Assembly: GCA_036417435.1 (NCBI GenBank)
Contig: CM070911.1
Span: 2,480,001-2,544,000, forward strand
Origin: Inia geoffrensis
Lineage: Eukaryota; Chordata; Mammalia; Artiodactyla; Iniidae
DNA: 64,000 nt
Reading direction: 5' to 3'
Under the pieces are notes generated by a model. That model was not told the origin of the DNA, did no database searches, and was given only the letters and a program-made list of their open reading frames with translations. The position numbers and the translations under genes were made by a program. Shown piece by piece: positions 22,773-35,361 of this stretch (position 1 is its first letter; each line of letters starts with the position of its first letter).

Positions 22773-24372
22773 GCCACAGAGTTGGAGGACTGAGCTACCC
22801 AACCTCATGACTTACTATAAATCTACAGTACTCAAGATATTGTGGGGTTGGTGAAAGCATAGACAGGTCAGTGGAACAGAATAGAGAACCCAGAAAATAC
22901 ATAAATATAGACAACTGATCTTTGACAATGGATCAAAGGCAACATAGTAGAACAAAGACAGTCCTTTCTACAAATGGTGATGGAACAACTGGACATCCAC
23001 AAGCAAAAAAACCAATCTTGACACAGACCTTACCTCCTTCATAAACATGAACTCAAAATAGATTATAGACCTAAATATAAAATGAAAAAACTATAAAACT
23101 CTTAGAAGATAACACAGAGAAATCCTAGAAGATCTTTGGTGTGGGGATGACTTTTTAGATATAACACCAAGGCATGATCTGTGAAAGAAGTAATTGACGA
23201 GCTGGTCTTCATTAAAATGAAAAACTGCTCTGAAAAAGCAAGGTCAAGGGAGGAAACAATGAAAAAAGAAAAATGATGTCAAGCACAGACTGAGAGAAAA
23301 TATTAGCAAAAGACATGTTTGATAAAGAACTGTTATCCACAATAGACAAAGAACACTCAAAAGTCAACAATAAGAAAACAAACAACTCATTTGAAAAATG
23401 GGCCAAAAAACCTTTACAGATATCTCACCAAAGAAGATGTAAAGATGGAATTTAAGCATATAAAAAGATGCTCCACATTATATATATGACATCAGGGAAA
23501 TGCAAATTAAAACAACAGTGAGAGAACACTACACACCTATTAGAATGGCCGTATTCCAGACACTGGTGGTGAGGATGCGGAGCAACAGGAACGCTCACTC
23601 ATTGTTAATGGGGATGCAACATTGTACAGCTGCTTTGGAAGACAGTTTGGTGATTTCTTACAGAACTAAGCATATTATTACTGCATGCTTAACACTCCTT
23701 GGTATTCAACAAAAGGGGTTCAAAATGATTGTCCACATAAAAACCTGCACATGGATGTTTATAGCAGCTTTATTCATAATTGCCAAAACTTGGAGGCAAC
23801 CAAGATGTCCTTCAGTAGGTGAATGGATAAACAAACGTGGTACATTGCCAATGAAATATTACTCTGCACTAAAAAGAAGTGAACCATCTACCTATGAAAA
23901 GACATGGAAGAACCTTAAATGCATGTGACTAAGTGACAGAAGCCAGTCTGAAAAGGCTACGTACGGTATGATTCCAAATATGACACTCTGGGAAAGATGA
24001 AACTAAGGATTCTGTAAAAAGATCAGAGATTGCCAGGGTTTGGGGGTGGTAGGGTGGGGTGAATGGGGACAGTACAGATTTTGAGGGAAGTGACACTATT
24101 CTGTATGACACTCTAATGTTGGCTACACATCATTACCCAAACCCATAGGATGTACACCACCAACAGTGAGCCCTAATGTCAACTATGGACTTGGGGTGAT
24201 TATGATGGGTCAGCCCAGGTTCATCATGTAGCAAAGGTACCATCTGGTGGGGGATGCTCGTAGGAGGGGAGGCTGTGCATAACCATGGCCAAGGGTAAAT
24301 GGGACACCTCTGTACCTTCTTCCCAGTTTTCTGTGAACCTAAAATTGCTTTAAAAATATAGAGTCTAAAAAA
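22773..24372 (+). mobile_element. L1 ORF2 3' part plus 3' UTR (L1M class), 1.6 kb
   Basis: Landmarks in order: 'cacagagttggaggactgag', 'aatatagacaactgatcttt', 'gatgactttttagatataac', 'gatgctccacattatatata', 'gatgtttatagcagctttat', 'aggtgaatggataaacaaac', 'ccataggatgtacaccacca', 'aactatggacttggggtgat', 'tgtgaacctaaaattgcttt', then an A-rich end. Truncated at the 5' side and mutated throughout. Confidence 0.88.
23500..23928 (+). pseudogene. L1 ORF2 C-terminal relic
   Basis: The last part of ORF2 (the region after the reverse transcriptase domain, up to the cysteine-rich C terminus) remains readable in one frame for about 140 codons. Recognisable phrases are KTCTWMFIAALFIIAKTW, PRCPSVGEWINK and YYSALKRSEPSTYEKTWKNL, close to the usual ORF2 ending. 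Upstream ORF2 sequence back to 22773 is broken by stops and frameshifts, and endonuclease and reverse transcriptase active sites are absent, so this is a dead fragment. Confidence 0.8.
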
Positions 24373-25544
24373 AGAAAAAGCAGTGTGTGTGTGGTCTTCT
24401 ATGAAGTTTAACTCAAACTTTGGAAAATTTAATGCAAAAAAAGCGAATCTTTATCTACTATGGTGTTGTGGTGATAGGATTACATCAGGTTTTATACACA
24501 TTTCTAAGTAAAAGAATTATACACATTTCTCAAAATAATCACTTTTTTGACATGAGAGATGTATATTTCAAAATTTAAAATGCAATTCTGCTTTTACATT
24601 GCCTTATATAAATGTATAATCCTTGCTTGGCTCTCTGCCACAGTTTCTTCTTGGTCATAGGATAGCTTCATAATGTCACCATACAACATGATGTGATGAC
24701 AGCTGTGTGAGCAGAGACAGATGAATAATGACATCCCCAGTCTGGGATTTCCTGTGGATTTCAGTGACTCACAGCATGGTGGTCTTCCATGATTGATCAC
24801 AACTGAGATCTGACCCAGGGCCAATGTCTCGTGGATTTTTGCCTCATTGAGCAAATTTCAAATCTGGGTTTGCCTTTATAAGTCTTCAAGTCACATAAAT
24901 GGCAGTTTCTTTTTCTTTTTTAGGACAGGAAAATTAATTGAGAAATATTAACCACACATGAATGAAAGACAAAATGACTATTAACTAAAGTCCACAATTC
25001 CATAAATAAATACAATAATAAGCTAACAGAAAGGAAGTGGGGAGGGTACCACTATCATGGTGCATGGCATTGTAGCTAGTTAGCCACTCTCAGTGGTAAC
25101 ACAGTCCCAAGGCCTCTGTGTGTGCCACGGGTGGTGCCTTGTCCAGCGAGATAGGAGGGAGAGAGAAACAAGAACAGAGAAACTTCTCTACTAGAGCAGC
25201 AACAGTTTAGGTTTATTCCATTTCTTGATTAGAAATAGGATTATGCTGAATAAACATTCGGTATTTATGATACAGGTAAGTTCTAGATACCACAAGGCAG
25301 AAAAATAAATACAGCTTCCAGTCCCTGTGTTGGGGTTATAGCCACACCAGAGAGATGAAACCTGTGCTTTAAAAAAGCTGAAGAGTACCACAATTATAGA
25401 AGGGGTACTACTCGTGAGGGGACCAGCAAGGGGCTCCGAGGGGCGGTCCACTGAAGAAGGAGGGGCCCGAAATGCACAGTGAGTGAGTGAAATCTGGATG
25501 TGAAACGGAAGCAGGTAGGGCACCGAGGTGGATGCTCTAAGAGC
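24373..25544. other. No gene or clear repeat seen
   Basis: Unique-looking, moderately AT-rich sequence. Confidence 0.4.
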
Positions 25545-25548
25545 AGGT

Positions 25549-26042
25549 GTATCGGTTTCCTACTGCTGCTGTAACAAAGCACCACTAAGCAGGTGACTCA
25601 AAACAGCGGAAAGGTATTGTCTGACATTTCTAGAGGCTAGAAGTCTGACATCAAGGTGTTGGCAGGGCTGTGCTCGCTCTTACCTTCTGGTGGTTGCAGG
25701 CAGTCCTTGGCTTGTAGACGCGTCACTTTGGCCTCTGCATTTTTCACTCCCCCCCCCGCCACCAGGCCTTCTCCCTGTGTGTGTCTTCACGTGGCTGCCT
25801 CCTTTCTTATGACAAATGCCCGTTACGCTGGACTGGGGGCGGCTTCTACTCCTGCGTGACCCCGTCGTTTCTTAAACAACATTATGTAGATATCTTTGAC
25901 GCATGAAAATTGTATATACGTATGACCCATCTTAACTAATTACATCTGCAACCACCTTATTTCCAAAAGAGGTCACATTCTGAGCTACGGGAGGTTAGGG
26001 TTTCAGCAGATCTTTTGGGGACACAATTCAGCCTGTAACAGA
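25549..26042 (-). mobile_element. MLT1-like LTR (ERVL-MaLR), antisense
   Basis: Starts 'tcggtttcctactgctgctg' and ends 'ggggacacaattcagcctgt', the two ends of this LTR class, with 'taacaaagcaccactaagca', 'tctagaggctagaagtctga' and 'atttccaaaagaggtcacat' between. An apparent extra block around 25860-25925 interrupts the pattern. Confidence 0.75.
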
Positions 26043-26198
26043 GACAGAAGTGGGAGTACTGAATGCAGAGAGAGCAACTGGGGGAACAAAAAGGGAGGAA
26101 GAAGTGGGACGAAACGGTGAAAACAGGAGCTGATGTCAGATTAGGACTGAACTCAGGCAATGGGTTGGGGGTGTCAGTGTTACCCACTGGTCCTTAAA

Positions 26199-26650
26199 CC
26201 TAGCTGGTGGTCAGAATCACATGGGGAGCTTTAAAATACATTGGCTCCTGGGACTTCCCTGGTGGCGCAGTGGTTAAGAATCTGCCTGCCGATGCAGGGG
26301 CCACGGGTTTGATCTCTGGTTGGGGAAGATCCCACATGCCGTGGAGCAGCTGGGCCCGCGTGTCACAACTACTGAAGCCCACGCACCCAGAGCCCGTGCT
26401 CCGCAACAAGAGAAGCCACCGCAATGAGAAGCCCGCGCACCGCAACGAAGAGCAGCCCCCGCTCGCTGCAACTAGAGAAAGCCCGTGAGCAGCAACAAAG
26501 ACCCAATGCAGCCAAAAATAAATTAAAAAAAATAAAAAAATAAAATACATCAGCTCCTGAGACACTGATACAGCAGTCTGTGGCCGAGCCTGTTCATGTG
26601 GATTTCTATAAAGTGTCCAGAGTGATTCTGACCGTCTCTCAGTGTGGGAC
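26199..26650. mobile_element. hAT-Charlie type MER fragment split by a SINE
   Basis: Left half 26199-26250 (tggtggtcagaatcacatgg, ggagctttaaaatac) and right half from about 26560 (gagtgattctgaccgt) resemble the two halves of a short non-autonomous hAT element of the MER20/MER5 kind. The SINE at 26251-26540 interrupts it and duplicated taaaatacat..gctcctg. Family assignment is tentative. Confidence 0.45.
26251..26540 (+). mobile_element. CHR-type SINE, long form
   Basis: Begins 'ggacttccctggtggcgcag' and runs through 'cactgaagcccacgcaccca'-like repeats to 'gacccaatgcagccaaaaat' and an A-rich tail. The 19-base target-site duplication (taaaatacat..gctcctg) is at 26232-26250 and 26541-26559 with two mismatches. 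Confidence 0.92.
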
Positions 26651-28000
26651 GCTGATGCGGCCACGTGAAAAGCACAGCGGCCGACCCTGCACGGTTGCCG
26701 CTCTTCACCTTTCTTAGTAAGATCTTTGTTCAGAAATCAAAACATTTCTTGCCAAAGGAGAAGTAGATCGGAGGATTTCACAATCCGTTTAGAAACAAAA
26801 CCCAGCTTAGAAACCACACAGTTTCTTGGATGAGTGTCTTCATGAGCTGAGTCGCCCCTAGAAGGAAAATAAAGGAGAGAAGCAACCAAAGCACACGATG
26901 AAATGAGCTGCCTCCCTGGCCTACATCCTCAGACTCCCCAGGGGAGAAATTCTCCCGCCTCCTCCGCACTCCGCCGTCTGCGTTCAGATGCTGTGTCCTG
27001 TGAGCGGAACAGCACCCGCAGGGGAGGGCCACCCGTGGGGAAAGCCTGGTGATGCATGGACTTCATGGACCAGTAGGCATTTTATTTCAGCCTGTACCAC
27101 CCTGGCTCGCTAATGAGCAGGAAAGCTGTTTGCTGAGAAACTGCTGCCAGGCCTAGCGTTGTGCTTCCTCATCAAGCATCTAATTATAAACGTGGGGATT
27201 TACAGGAGACCTTTGTCTGGGGATGTCGCTACCATTTCAGCCAGGCTTGCTGTGGGACTGCCGCATCACACTGCCAGGGGCAGTGCCGTGTGGAGGGCAG
27301 AACACCGGCGCGGATTGGTCTCAGCCTCAGGTCACCGCCCTCGGTGCCAGACGTGTCTTTACTGCATTATCCCCCGGCTTGTCCATCGTCTGCCAGACTG
27401 ACCCCAGCTTCCAGGGTGGTGATCCCTTGTCTAAGCCAATCATGGTGACCCCAGGCCCCATGGGGATGATTGATTCAGGAGCTGAAGGACTGAACTAATC
27501 ACGACAGAAATGTCTGTAACCACAGGATTCCCTCCAGAAATAAGCTGGCGTGTTCTAGTCCCACCCACGGGGGAAGGAAGTGTGCTGAGGGGCTCTGGGG
27601 AAATTCTCCAGGCTATTTTCCAAAGGGAAAGTGGCCTCTTCTTCCTCTGCTGTTTATGGAAGCAACACCCAGAACTTGTGCAGCCTAGAGACAGAGTGGA
27701 CACCCAGGGGCACAGGGCTGAGCTGTCTCAGAGAGAAGGGGCTGGAACAGCCTCACGTCCGGGCTGGTGCTGGGCCTCCTCGGAACACACCCTTGGGCCG
27801 GTTTCCTGCTACAGCAACATGAAGCGTCCTAGCAGGCCGTCCGCTCTGAGTCTCGCGTCCCGAGCGGGAAAGCTGTGCAGTTCAATGCCTGGAAAATAAT
27901 AGACACTACAAATAGAAGGTGTCTCGGGATCCGATCTGCCTAAAACTTAGTTTACGTTTAGCTTTAAATACTCACTAGCTGTACGAAGCATATACGTACC
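26651..28000. other. No gene or clear repeat seen
   Basis: GC-richer sequence with many overlapping short ORFs in several frames (27159-27899), as expected from composition. None has splice or domain support. Confidence 0.35.
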
Positions 28001-28002
28001 GT

Positions 28003-28300
28003 CTTAGCTCAGGCTGCTGTGATAACACCACAAACAATAGGTATTTATTTCTTGCAGTTCTGGAGGCTGGAAGTCCAAGAACGGGCACATGCAGTGTTTG
28101 GTGAAGCCAGCGTCCTGGATCATAGATGGCATCTTCTCCTGTGTCCTCACATGGCAGCAGGGATGGGGAGCTCTCTGGGGGTCCCTTCTATAAGGACACT
28201 AATCCCATCATGAGGCCCATCTTTGTGACCTGATCACCTCCCAAAGGCCACATCTCCTGATGCCATCGGGCCGAGGGACAGCTTTCTACATGAGTTTTAG
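28003..28300 (-). mobile_element. MLT1/MST-type LTR fragment, antisense
   Basis: 'cttagctcaggctgctgtga', 'tatttatttcttgcagttct', 'ggaggctggaagtccaagaa', 'ttctataaggacactaatcc' and 'catgaggcccatctttgtga' are in the antisense order of MaLR LTRs. Confidence 0.75.
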
Positions 28301-29625
28301 GGCCGCAGCACTTACCACGTTCATTTCCAAAGGGCACAGGAAGAATGGAAACAATGGTGCTGTCACAGGTAGTGGGATGCCCTCCGCAGGGACCACGGAG
28401 TCTGATTCCACAACAAAAGCACTCAGGTGCCAGGGCTTCTCTCCCTTGCGGATGTTTGAGGACTTACAGAACAAGCGGCAACTCTACTGACTCCAGTGGG
28501 GCTGGTCCAGCGGCCGACGCTGGCGGAGTCTGTAACTCCCCCCTGCAAAGACCTAGTGTGGTTCCCAGGAGCATCATCGGTTACAGAACTTGGCAACGAT
28601 GACAAGACCACCGAGGTCTGGTGCGAGTGTTGGGCCCTCGGCTTGGCTGAGCCCGTGCGGCCCGTGTGTGTCTGTGGGGAAATGATGGAGGCCAAGTCTG
28701 CCTTCAGAGGCCCCCAGGTGCTTCCAGTCCCTGCCCCGCGTGGGCCTGCTGGCTCAGGTCAGGCCCGTGCGTTCCTGGCACGACCCAGGACGTGGCTCTG
28801 ATCTTCCTTTTCTTCCTCCTTCTTAGCCAAACGTCTGCGTTTTGGCTCTCTCTGTTCTGAGTCCTGTCTCGTGGCCTGCCGGTGCCCTGGGAAACAGATG
28901 CCAAGTCTCCTCCTCGTGAGCCATCATCTCTCTGCGGCCTTAGTGACTACCTTTCTCATTGTAAGAGGCGTTTCTTTCTGAACAGGATGCAGTGCTTCAG
29001 CCTCAAGGACTCGGGTCTGGATGGCGGGATGGCTGATGCCCAGACTCAGATCAGCGCATTGCCCACTCAGCACACATTCTTCCAGGTCTTACTTTGATCT
29101 CCCGCCACCCAAGGAAGACGTTGCCTCAAGGATGAGGGCTCCCTTAGTTTATCTTGGGCAGGGGTTTCTAGGAGACGTGATGAGGGGGTGGGGACACAAG
29201 GTGGGGAGGAAAGTCAGCAAAGGCAGGTGGATGAGCAGGTCACTGCTCGGGGACGGGGCCTGACCTGCACTGGGTCCTCTGGGAGATGGTGTGGGACAGT
29301 TTCAGGGTCCTGCAGTCTGTCCCTGTAGAGGGACAAGGGGCTGGGGTGTTAGCCAACCACCTGCCCCCCTCCCTGTGAGGCTGGGAATTCCCTACTTCTC
29401 TCACCCGCCCCTCAAGCTGCAGGGCCTGCCCTGAGCCCTGTAGGAGAAAAGCAAGGATTCAGGGCATCCCAGGTGACACTCAGGTAGCCTGGGGATGAAG
29501 AGCAGAGTGTCTTCTGACCTTCACCTCCACAAGCGTCCTCTGGGCAGCTCCCTCCTGCACCTCACTTTCCTCTCCCACCTCTGATGTATCTTCTTCATGT
29601 GATTTGACCTGAATCCCAACTTTCC
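28301..29625. other. No gene or clear repeat seen
   Basis: GC-rich unique-looking sequence with overlapping ORFs on both strands, none recognised. Confidence 0.35.
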
Positions 29626-29626
29626 T

Positions 29627-29672
29627 CCCTCTCTCTCTCTCTCTGTCTCTCTCTCTCGCTCTCTGTCTCTCC
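29627..29672. repeat. (CT)n microsatellite
   Basis: Run of CT with a few G substitutions. Confidence 0.9.
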
Positions 29673-29704
29673 GTGTTATTTGCTCTGAAGCTCACATCCT
29701 GGAG

Positions 29705-29870
29705 AGAAGAGCTCTGGAATTTACCACATGCCTACCACGGACCAGGCACTTGGTACCTTACAGACATGACCCCTTGTAATGCTTACAATAACCTTATAAA
29801 GCAGATGTAAGAGCAAACTGGGACTCAGGGAAATTGCACTCCTTCCCTAAGGACACACCACAGGAAGGTG
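29705..29870 (-). mobile_element. MIR SINE
   Basis: 'ccacggaccaggcacttggt', 'gcttacaataaccttataaa', 'actgggactcagggaaattg' follow antisense MIR. A weaker similar piece lies at about 30450-30640. Confidence 0.6.
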
Positions 29871-31469
29871 GGCAGTGGTCATTGGGAACCAGCTCTGAGT
29901 GTCACCAGGGCCCGCTCTTCCTTGCATCCGAGGTGCCGTTCCCGGGGACACAGGACCGGGTGGGAGAAAGGGCGTTGCTCTCAGCTCTTTCTGACTGTGT
30001 CCAACCAAGTCAGCTTGATTGAGAATCTGTCCGGGTCTCCACATCTTGTGGGAAATTGGATATCAAATGTACACGTTATTGAATGTCATGTTCTGAATGT
30101 TTAATTCTTCTCCAAGTGTCATATAATTAGCCATTTGTTACATAAATTGTTTTCATGACTTACATACATTGTTTTCATTGGTGGCTCTAAAGGGGAGAGT
30201 GGCATTAATACGTAATAAATACAGATCACTCTGCAGCAGGAGAAGTCGGTGAGAGCATCAGAAGCCAGCAGGTGCTGGGCTGAACGTTAGCGCTTCACGG
30301 AGCCCCTCCTCCGGGGACACCTGTACAGTGTGCAGGGCGGGGACTGGGGACTCCGTCCTTCCCCTAATGGGCCACGTGGGACTCTGTGAATATCTCTAGT
30401 CCCTCAGAATCATCACCTCTGCCCCCAGCAAACCCGGGGATACTGGAGTCACTGCCTTGAGCACCTTCAAGAACTAAGGCACTTTATACACATTCTCCCA
30501 TTTTCATTTACCTACAGGATCCACCCAGGAAGTGACTGGAGTAATTGGTGAAGTAACTGGTGGTAACTGAAGACACACAGGTGGTCAGTGTCGAAAGCTA
30601 GGGTCAAGCCCTGATCTGTGTGGTTGCTAAGCCGGCTCTCAGCTCAGCGGGATTGTTTGGTACCAGCGTCCCATCTGCTCCTGAGACTTCGTCCTCAGCG
30701 CTCTGCCCTGAGATCTAGAAGGTGATGCACGTACCTGAACAACCCTCGCTCTGATACTTGGTAACCTCTGCCATGATTGTTGCCTCTACCTCCCAGGGTC
30801 TAACAGTGAAAATAGGGCAGGCATAGGGAAACACGTCCAATGTATTAAAGTATTTATTACTAACTCTTACAAGTCTGCAGGGATGTCCTGTGAAGAGTGG
30901 GGGCCAGGGAAGGAGGACAAAGTCAGGATTGTGTGACATCGTCTATTTGAAACACAGCGTGAAGGGGGAGGTATGCCCTTCCTTCATGGGGGAGCCCCCA
31001 GCTTCAGAGTAAACCCCATCCTGGCTTTCAGGGCTCCGTCAGCGGGAGCTGAACACCTGTCCCAGACGTCTGCCCGGACTTGGTGGGGAGCCGCCTACCA
31101 GCCCCCTCCCCTTCCTCACAGACAAGCTGCCACTACCCATGTGGGGACCACCAGGGTCATCTGACTGTGTCACTGCCCCCGTTTATAAGCTACTGGGACA
31201 GCTGTCGGCCCCGGGTCACCTCTCATCCCACGGCCAGGACTCTGGGGACCCAGGACCCAGGGCTGGCTCGTGGGCATGTGACCTGCGTAGGGCCCTGCAC
31301 AGGGGACAGTGCTGGGTTTAATGCTCTGACTTGCCATCTTGAGCTTCTTAACGAGCTTTCACAAGGGCCTGTGTTTTCACTCCACACCGTGAATCGTGAG
31401 CCACTTCCGTTCTAACCCTCAATTCCAAGCCCTGCTCCCAACTGTCCGGTGCGCCCTCTGGAACTCATC
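29871..31469. other. No gene seen; one weak MIR inside
   Basis: Mixed GC-rich sequence. Only the weak MIR-like piece (30450-30640) is recognisable. Confidence 0.35.
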
Positions 31470-33375
31470 ATCATTTGCAAAACCTTTTATCCTTTCAACT
31501 CTTGTCAATGTTTTCTTCACTTTCCTCCCACCCTGAAGCCTCCCCCTTGAAGACCCTGCCACCCACCGTTCTCCCCGAGGCTTGGCTGTTTCCTCTCCCG
31601 CACTCTTCTCTCATGTACTCGGAAAAACAGCCGACTCCCTGCCGACTCCCCCTGTACCCAGGCGGCTGAAGGAGGTAGACAGCCGTGCTGGCCACTCGCG
31701 CTTCCAAATCACGATCCGGGCTTCAAGTGAGTCCCACCCGCTGCCTGGGAAAGTATTCTGCCTTCCTTACCGTATTTACTTCTCTTCCCTCCTAGACGAT
31801 CGCTTAAATATCCTTTCCTCTCTCAGATGCTAGACCTCTCACGCTCAGCTGACAGCCACACTCTCTATTGAAACAAGAAAATAGTAGCAAACAGAGAGGA
31901 ATTTCCCAGTCTCCCTAAAGCTCAACACCCACCAGCATCAGAGCCCGTGGTCCTGCCTTCCCTCAGGGGTGAGCTCTGCTCTCACCTAAGCCCCACCTTC
32001 TCCCTGGGCACTGCACCCAGCCCTTCTTGTCAAGGACTGGGTGCGAGTCCTTTCTCTTTCCTTTGCATCATCCCTGTTCTTCTTGTTACAGGACCTCCCC
32101 CCTCGGTATACAAGCGTGATATTATCTTCCCGATTGTATCTGACCCCACTCACCTCCTCTGCCATCCGCTCTCCTCCCTCCTGCCCATAAAGCCCACGGG
32201 ACACATGGCTCCATGGGCGTGCTGCCCCCAGATTCTCTCTGTCTTGAACTCCGCACCTCTGTGTGTCTGGACGAAGGGCAGCATGAGGTGAGTATTCTCC
32301 CTCCTGCGCTTCCTCAATTCCACCACCTATTCCTTCTCAGGCCTCCTGGCGGCTTCTCATCCCCTGAGCTCTAAATGTTGCTCAGGACCCGACCCAGGTG
32401 ATCTCAGCCTCTGTACCTCCTCAGTACCATCGCTTTCTACACCGCTTTTGCTGATAACTGCCAGGTTTATTTCTCCAGCCCAGGTATTTCCCCAGGAATC
32501 CCTAATCACACCCCCTGCCCCCCCCCCCCCCGCCCCGTTTATTGGACACTGCACTTAGACACCTAAAGGGCATGTTAAGCAGATCCACCTGTCTCTCACT
32601 AAGTAACAGCTTAATTCTTCCCAATGTTCCTGACAAAAATCTTGTAGTCTTTTACCCTTTTTCTCACATCCCCTATTCAACCTGTCAGCAAAACTTAAGG
32701 GGTCTATCCTCTAAATATTAAGAGAATCTGCCCACTTCCCCACCTTTGTTGTGACTGCAGGGGTCCGGCCCGCCGTCCCTTCTCCCCAGGTGCTGGCAGT
32801 GGCCTTCACTTGGCTTCCCTGCTCTGCTCCTTCCTTCTTTCACTCTTTCCCACCTGGCAGCCAGAGGGATGCTCTAACAGCATAAATCATCATGTCACTC
32901 TCTGCTCAGAACTCTTGGTAACATCCTGCCTCTTCCAAGTCAAACCCAGGTGTTGGAACCACGTGCGGAGCCCGAGTCAGTGCCCCCATGCTCCCCCGCG
33001 TGCCCCTCGCTGCCCTGCTCCTTTCCCTGGATGCGGCAGGTGAGCCGCTGAGATGCCGCCTGTCTGTTCCTTCCACCTGGGACATTCTCATGGCAGGTTT
33101 CTGTTCAGTCTCTACCTCGTTCAGTCTGGTCTCTGCTCAGACATCATTGCCTCCATTTCCACGATTCTTGGTCCTGATCTGTCGTCCTTGCTTTATTCTT
33201 CTCCATTTGCACTTACAACCCAAAGGGCCTTGTGTTTTGTTAATTTAGTTACATTTGTTTTTCCCCCTCATTAGAACATGAGTCGTTCCTAAAGTCAGGG
33301 GTTTCTATCTATTTTCTTCACTTCTTCATTCCCACTGCCTGCAGTAGGGTACGATCTGTGTTTGTTAAATAAATA
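31470..33375 (+). mobile_element. L2 LINE, about 1.9 kb, plus strand
   Basis: L2 landmarks appear in order across the interval: 'aaccttttatcctttcaact' near the left; 'tgctgataactgccaggttt' and 'acacctaaagggcatgttaa' in the middle; 'ggatgctctaacagcataaa', 'ttccttccacctgggacatt', 'gctttattcttctccatttg' and the 3' end 'gtgtttgttaaataaataat'. Reading frames are broken throughout. A C-run at 32510-32536 lies within it. Confidence 0.7.
32510..32536. repeat. C homopolymer-rich tract
   Basis: Mostly C with one or two interruptions. On the minus strand it is a long G-run able to form a G-quadruplex. Confidence 0.9.
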
Positions 33376-33391
33376 ATCAAAAAAAAAAAAA

Positions 33392-34699
33392 AAGTACAAA
33401 GGCCATTGAGTATCAGAGTCAACCCTAAATCCATGCCCTAAAGTGTATGTGCTAAACTCACAGGGAAGCTGCTTTTGGTCTATTTGCTCTGATTTAAAGT
33501 CTTTTAAATCTCAAATGAGCTTGGTTATTTGATGTCCTAGGCAACAGGCAGCTGGAAGCAAATTGAAAGTGAGAGGGGCTGCGGACAAAGCCACACCAGC
33601 CATGACCTCGATGGTCTAGTGGACAGGGTGGCACCAAGTGCTCCAAAAACGTGGGAGGGCCAAGAAATATCACCTCCCGGGTCCATGGGCTATATGCCTT
33701 CACAGCCAGTTCTGTCTCACCAGCACTTGAGGAAATCACTGTGTTTCTTTGGGTATATAATGTCTGGGCTCCATAAAAATGACCTTGAGTCAGGAGAAAA
33801 GGCATAAATAAATATATCTCCAATGTTCTTTTTAAGAAGATGATCACATGTGTTAAACATTTTAGAAGGACTTCCTTCCCATGTGGTTAATTTTTCTTAA
33901 AGCTTTGATTCTTAAAGAGGTAAGCATGTAGAATTTGGACATGACGTGTGCACGGATGGGGAATATACCTAATTCTCCAAAATGCCAGGTAAATTCTTTA
34001 CTGAATAGTATTAATATATGATCCTTATAGAGCTTTCCAACTGAGCTTAGAGAATAGATAACAAACTACAAAAGATACAATTAAAAAGCAATTAAGCACC
34101 AGCTGTGCAATACCAACCAAGTATGATGGGCGCGCTGGCACTGGCTGGGACGGTTCAAAGGAGGCATCACACAACTGCAAGCTCACGGCAGGCAGGGAGC
34201 TTCTCTTGGCCGTCCCCATGTCTCCCCACAGTGGAAAGTGCGTGCCCTGTGGAGGTGCTCTGAACGTTTACTGACTGAACTGTGTGAAACTGAGACAGAG
34301 CCAGAAAAGAGCACACCAGCTGTGTGTGCAAGGAGAGTGTTCACTGTCGGAGAGAGTGCATCTTTCCAGATGAGGTGGGATTGTGTTGAATTGTGTGGCC
34401 TCCATATTGGCATGTGAGCTGCAGCCCAAAGATGTAAAAAACTGGTGGGTGCGTTTGCACCCCAGGGTGTTAGGCATCTGACGTGCACTCCTCAGGTGAG
34501 GACAGCAGGGCTCCTCTGTGATAGGAGGGGTGTGTAGGGCTTGGAGCTGGTTTCAGATTTATCGCCAAGCTTCGGGTATGTCCCTCACCTTCTCTGTCCC
34601 TAAGGGTCATCTTCAGTAGAAGGGCTCTCACTCCTCAGAGTAACCTGACAGTAACATTATTACTACTTGTAAACATTGAGAAGGTGCATGTGAATGTGT
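33392..34699. other. No gene or clear repeat seen
   Basis: Unique-looking sequence after an A-run at 33380-33393. Confidence 0.4.
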
Positions 34700-34714
34700 G
34701 CTTGCACGTACAAA

Positions 34715-35010
34715 CTGTTAACCGAAAAGAAAATGCACAACCAAAAAGTTGAGAGTTATGTCTTATTTGGTGGACAAAAACTGAGGACTTAAGCCCAGGA
34801 CGCAGCCTGTCAGTAGCGCTGAGGGACCGCTGTGCAGAGGTCGGGGAGGAACCAGGATCTACAGGGGTTTTTGCCACAGAGACCAGGCAGTCGGAACATG
34901 GAAAGATGACTGTTCATTAAAGAAAACCAGACATCTCAGGTTAAGGGCTTCAGTGCTTTTCTATGCATGGGAAGATGCAAGAGTCTGGCTCATTGAAATC
35001 ATTCCTTTGA
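34715..35010. mobile_element. Unclassified dispersed repeat, possibly LTR-derived
   Basis: 'aaaaagttgagagttatgtc', 'ggggaggaaccaggatctac' and 'aaaaccagacatctcaggtt' resemble a repeat recalled from artiodactyl genomes, probably LTR-derived. No ends or duplications identified. Confidence 0.3.
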
Positions 35011-35144
35011 TCTGCACCTCAGCTACCCTGGGCCAGGGTCCTGCTTTTCTCCATCCTGAGTCTTCCCCCAGGGCTGAGAGATGGCCTGGATCAGTTCCAA
35101 CAGTCGGGTGGGGAAGAGAGAAGGGATAAAGGAGGGGACTTTTA

Positions 35145-35361
35145 GGGCTTCCCTGGTGGTGCAGTGGTTGAGAGTCCACCTGCCAATGCAGGGGACACGG
35201 GTTCGTGCCCCGGTCCGGGAAGGTCCCACGTGCCGCGGAGCGGCTGGGCCCGTGAGCCATGGCCGCTGAGCCTGCGCGTCCGGAGCCTGTGCTCCGCAAT
35301 GGGAGAGGCCACAGCAGTGAGAGGCCCGCGTACGGCAGAAAAAAAAAAAAAAAAGAAAAGA
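35145..35361 (+). mobile_element. CHR-2-type SINE
   Basis: Complete from 'gggcttccctggtggtgcag' to 'gaggcccgcgtacggcag' plus A tail. Target-site duplication aggggactttta / aggggaatttta at 35133-35144 and 35362-35373. Confidence 0.93.

Noticed and set aside
26251..26330. tRNA gene in the SINE head
   Set aside because: The tRNA-like promoter boxes belong to the SINE; there is no functional tRNA fold or anticodon arm to support a gene.
32988..33043. Signal-peptide-like start exon (ATG, hydrophobic run, GTGAGC donor)
   Set aside because: It lies inside the L2 LINE, whose antisense/sense GC-rich text explains the hydrophobic reading and the GTGAGC.
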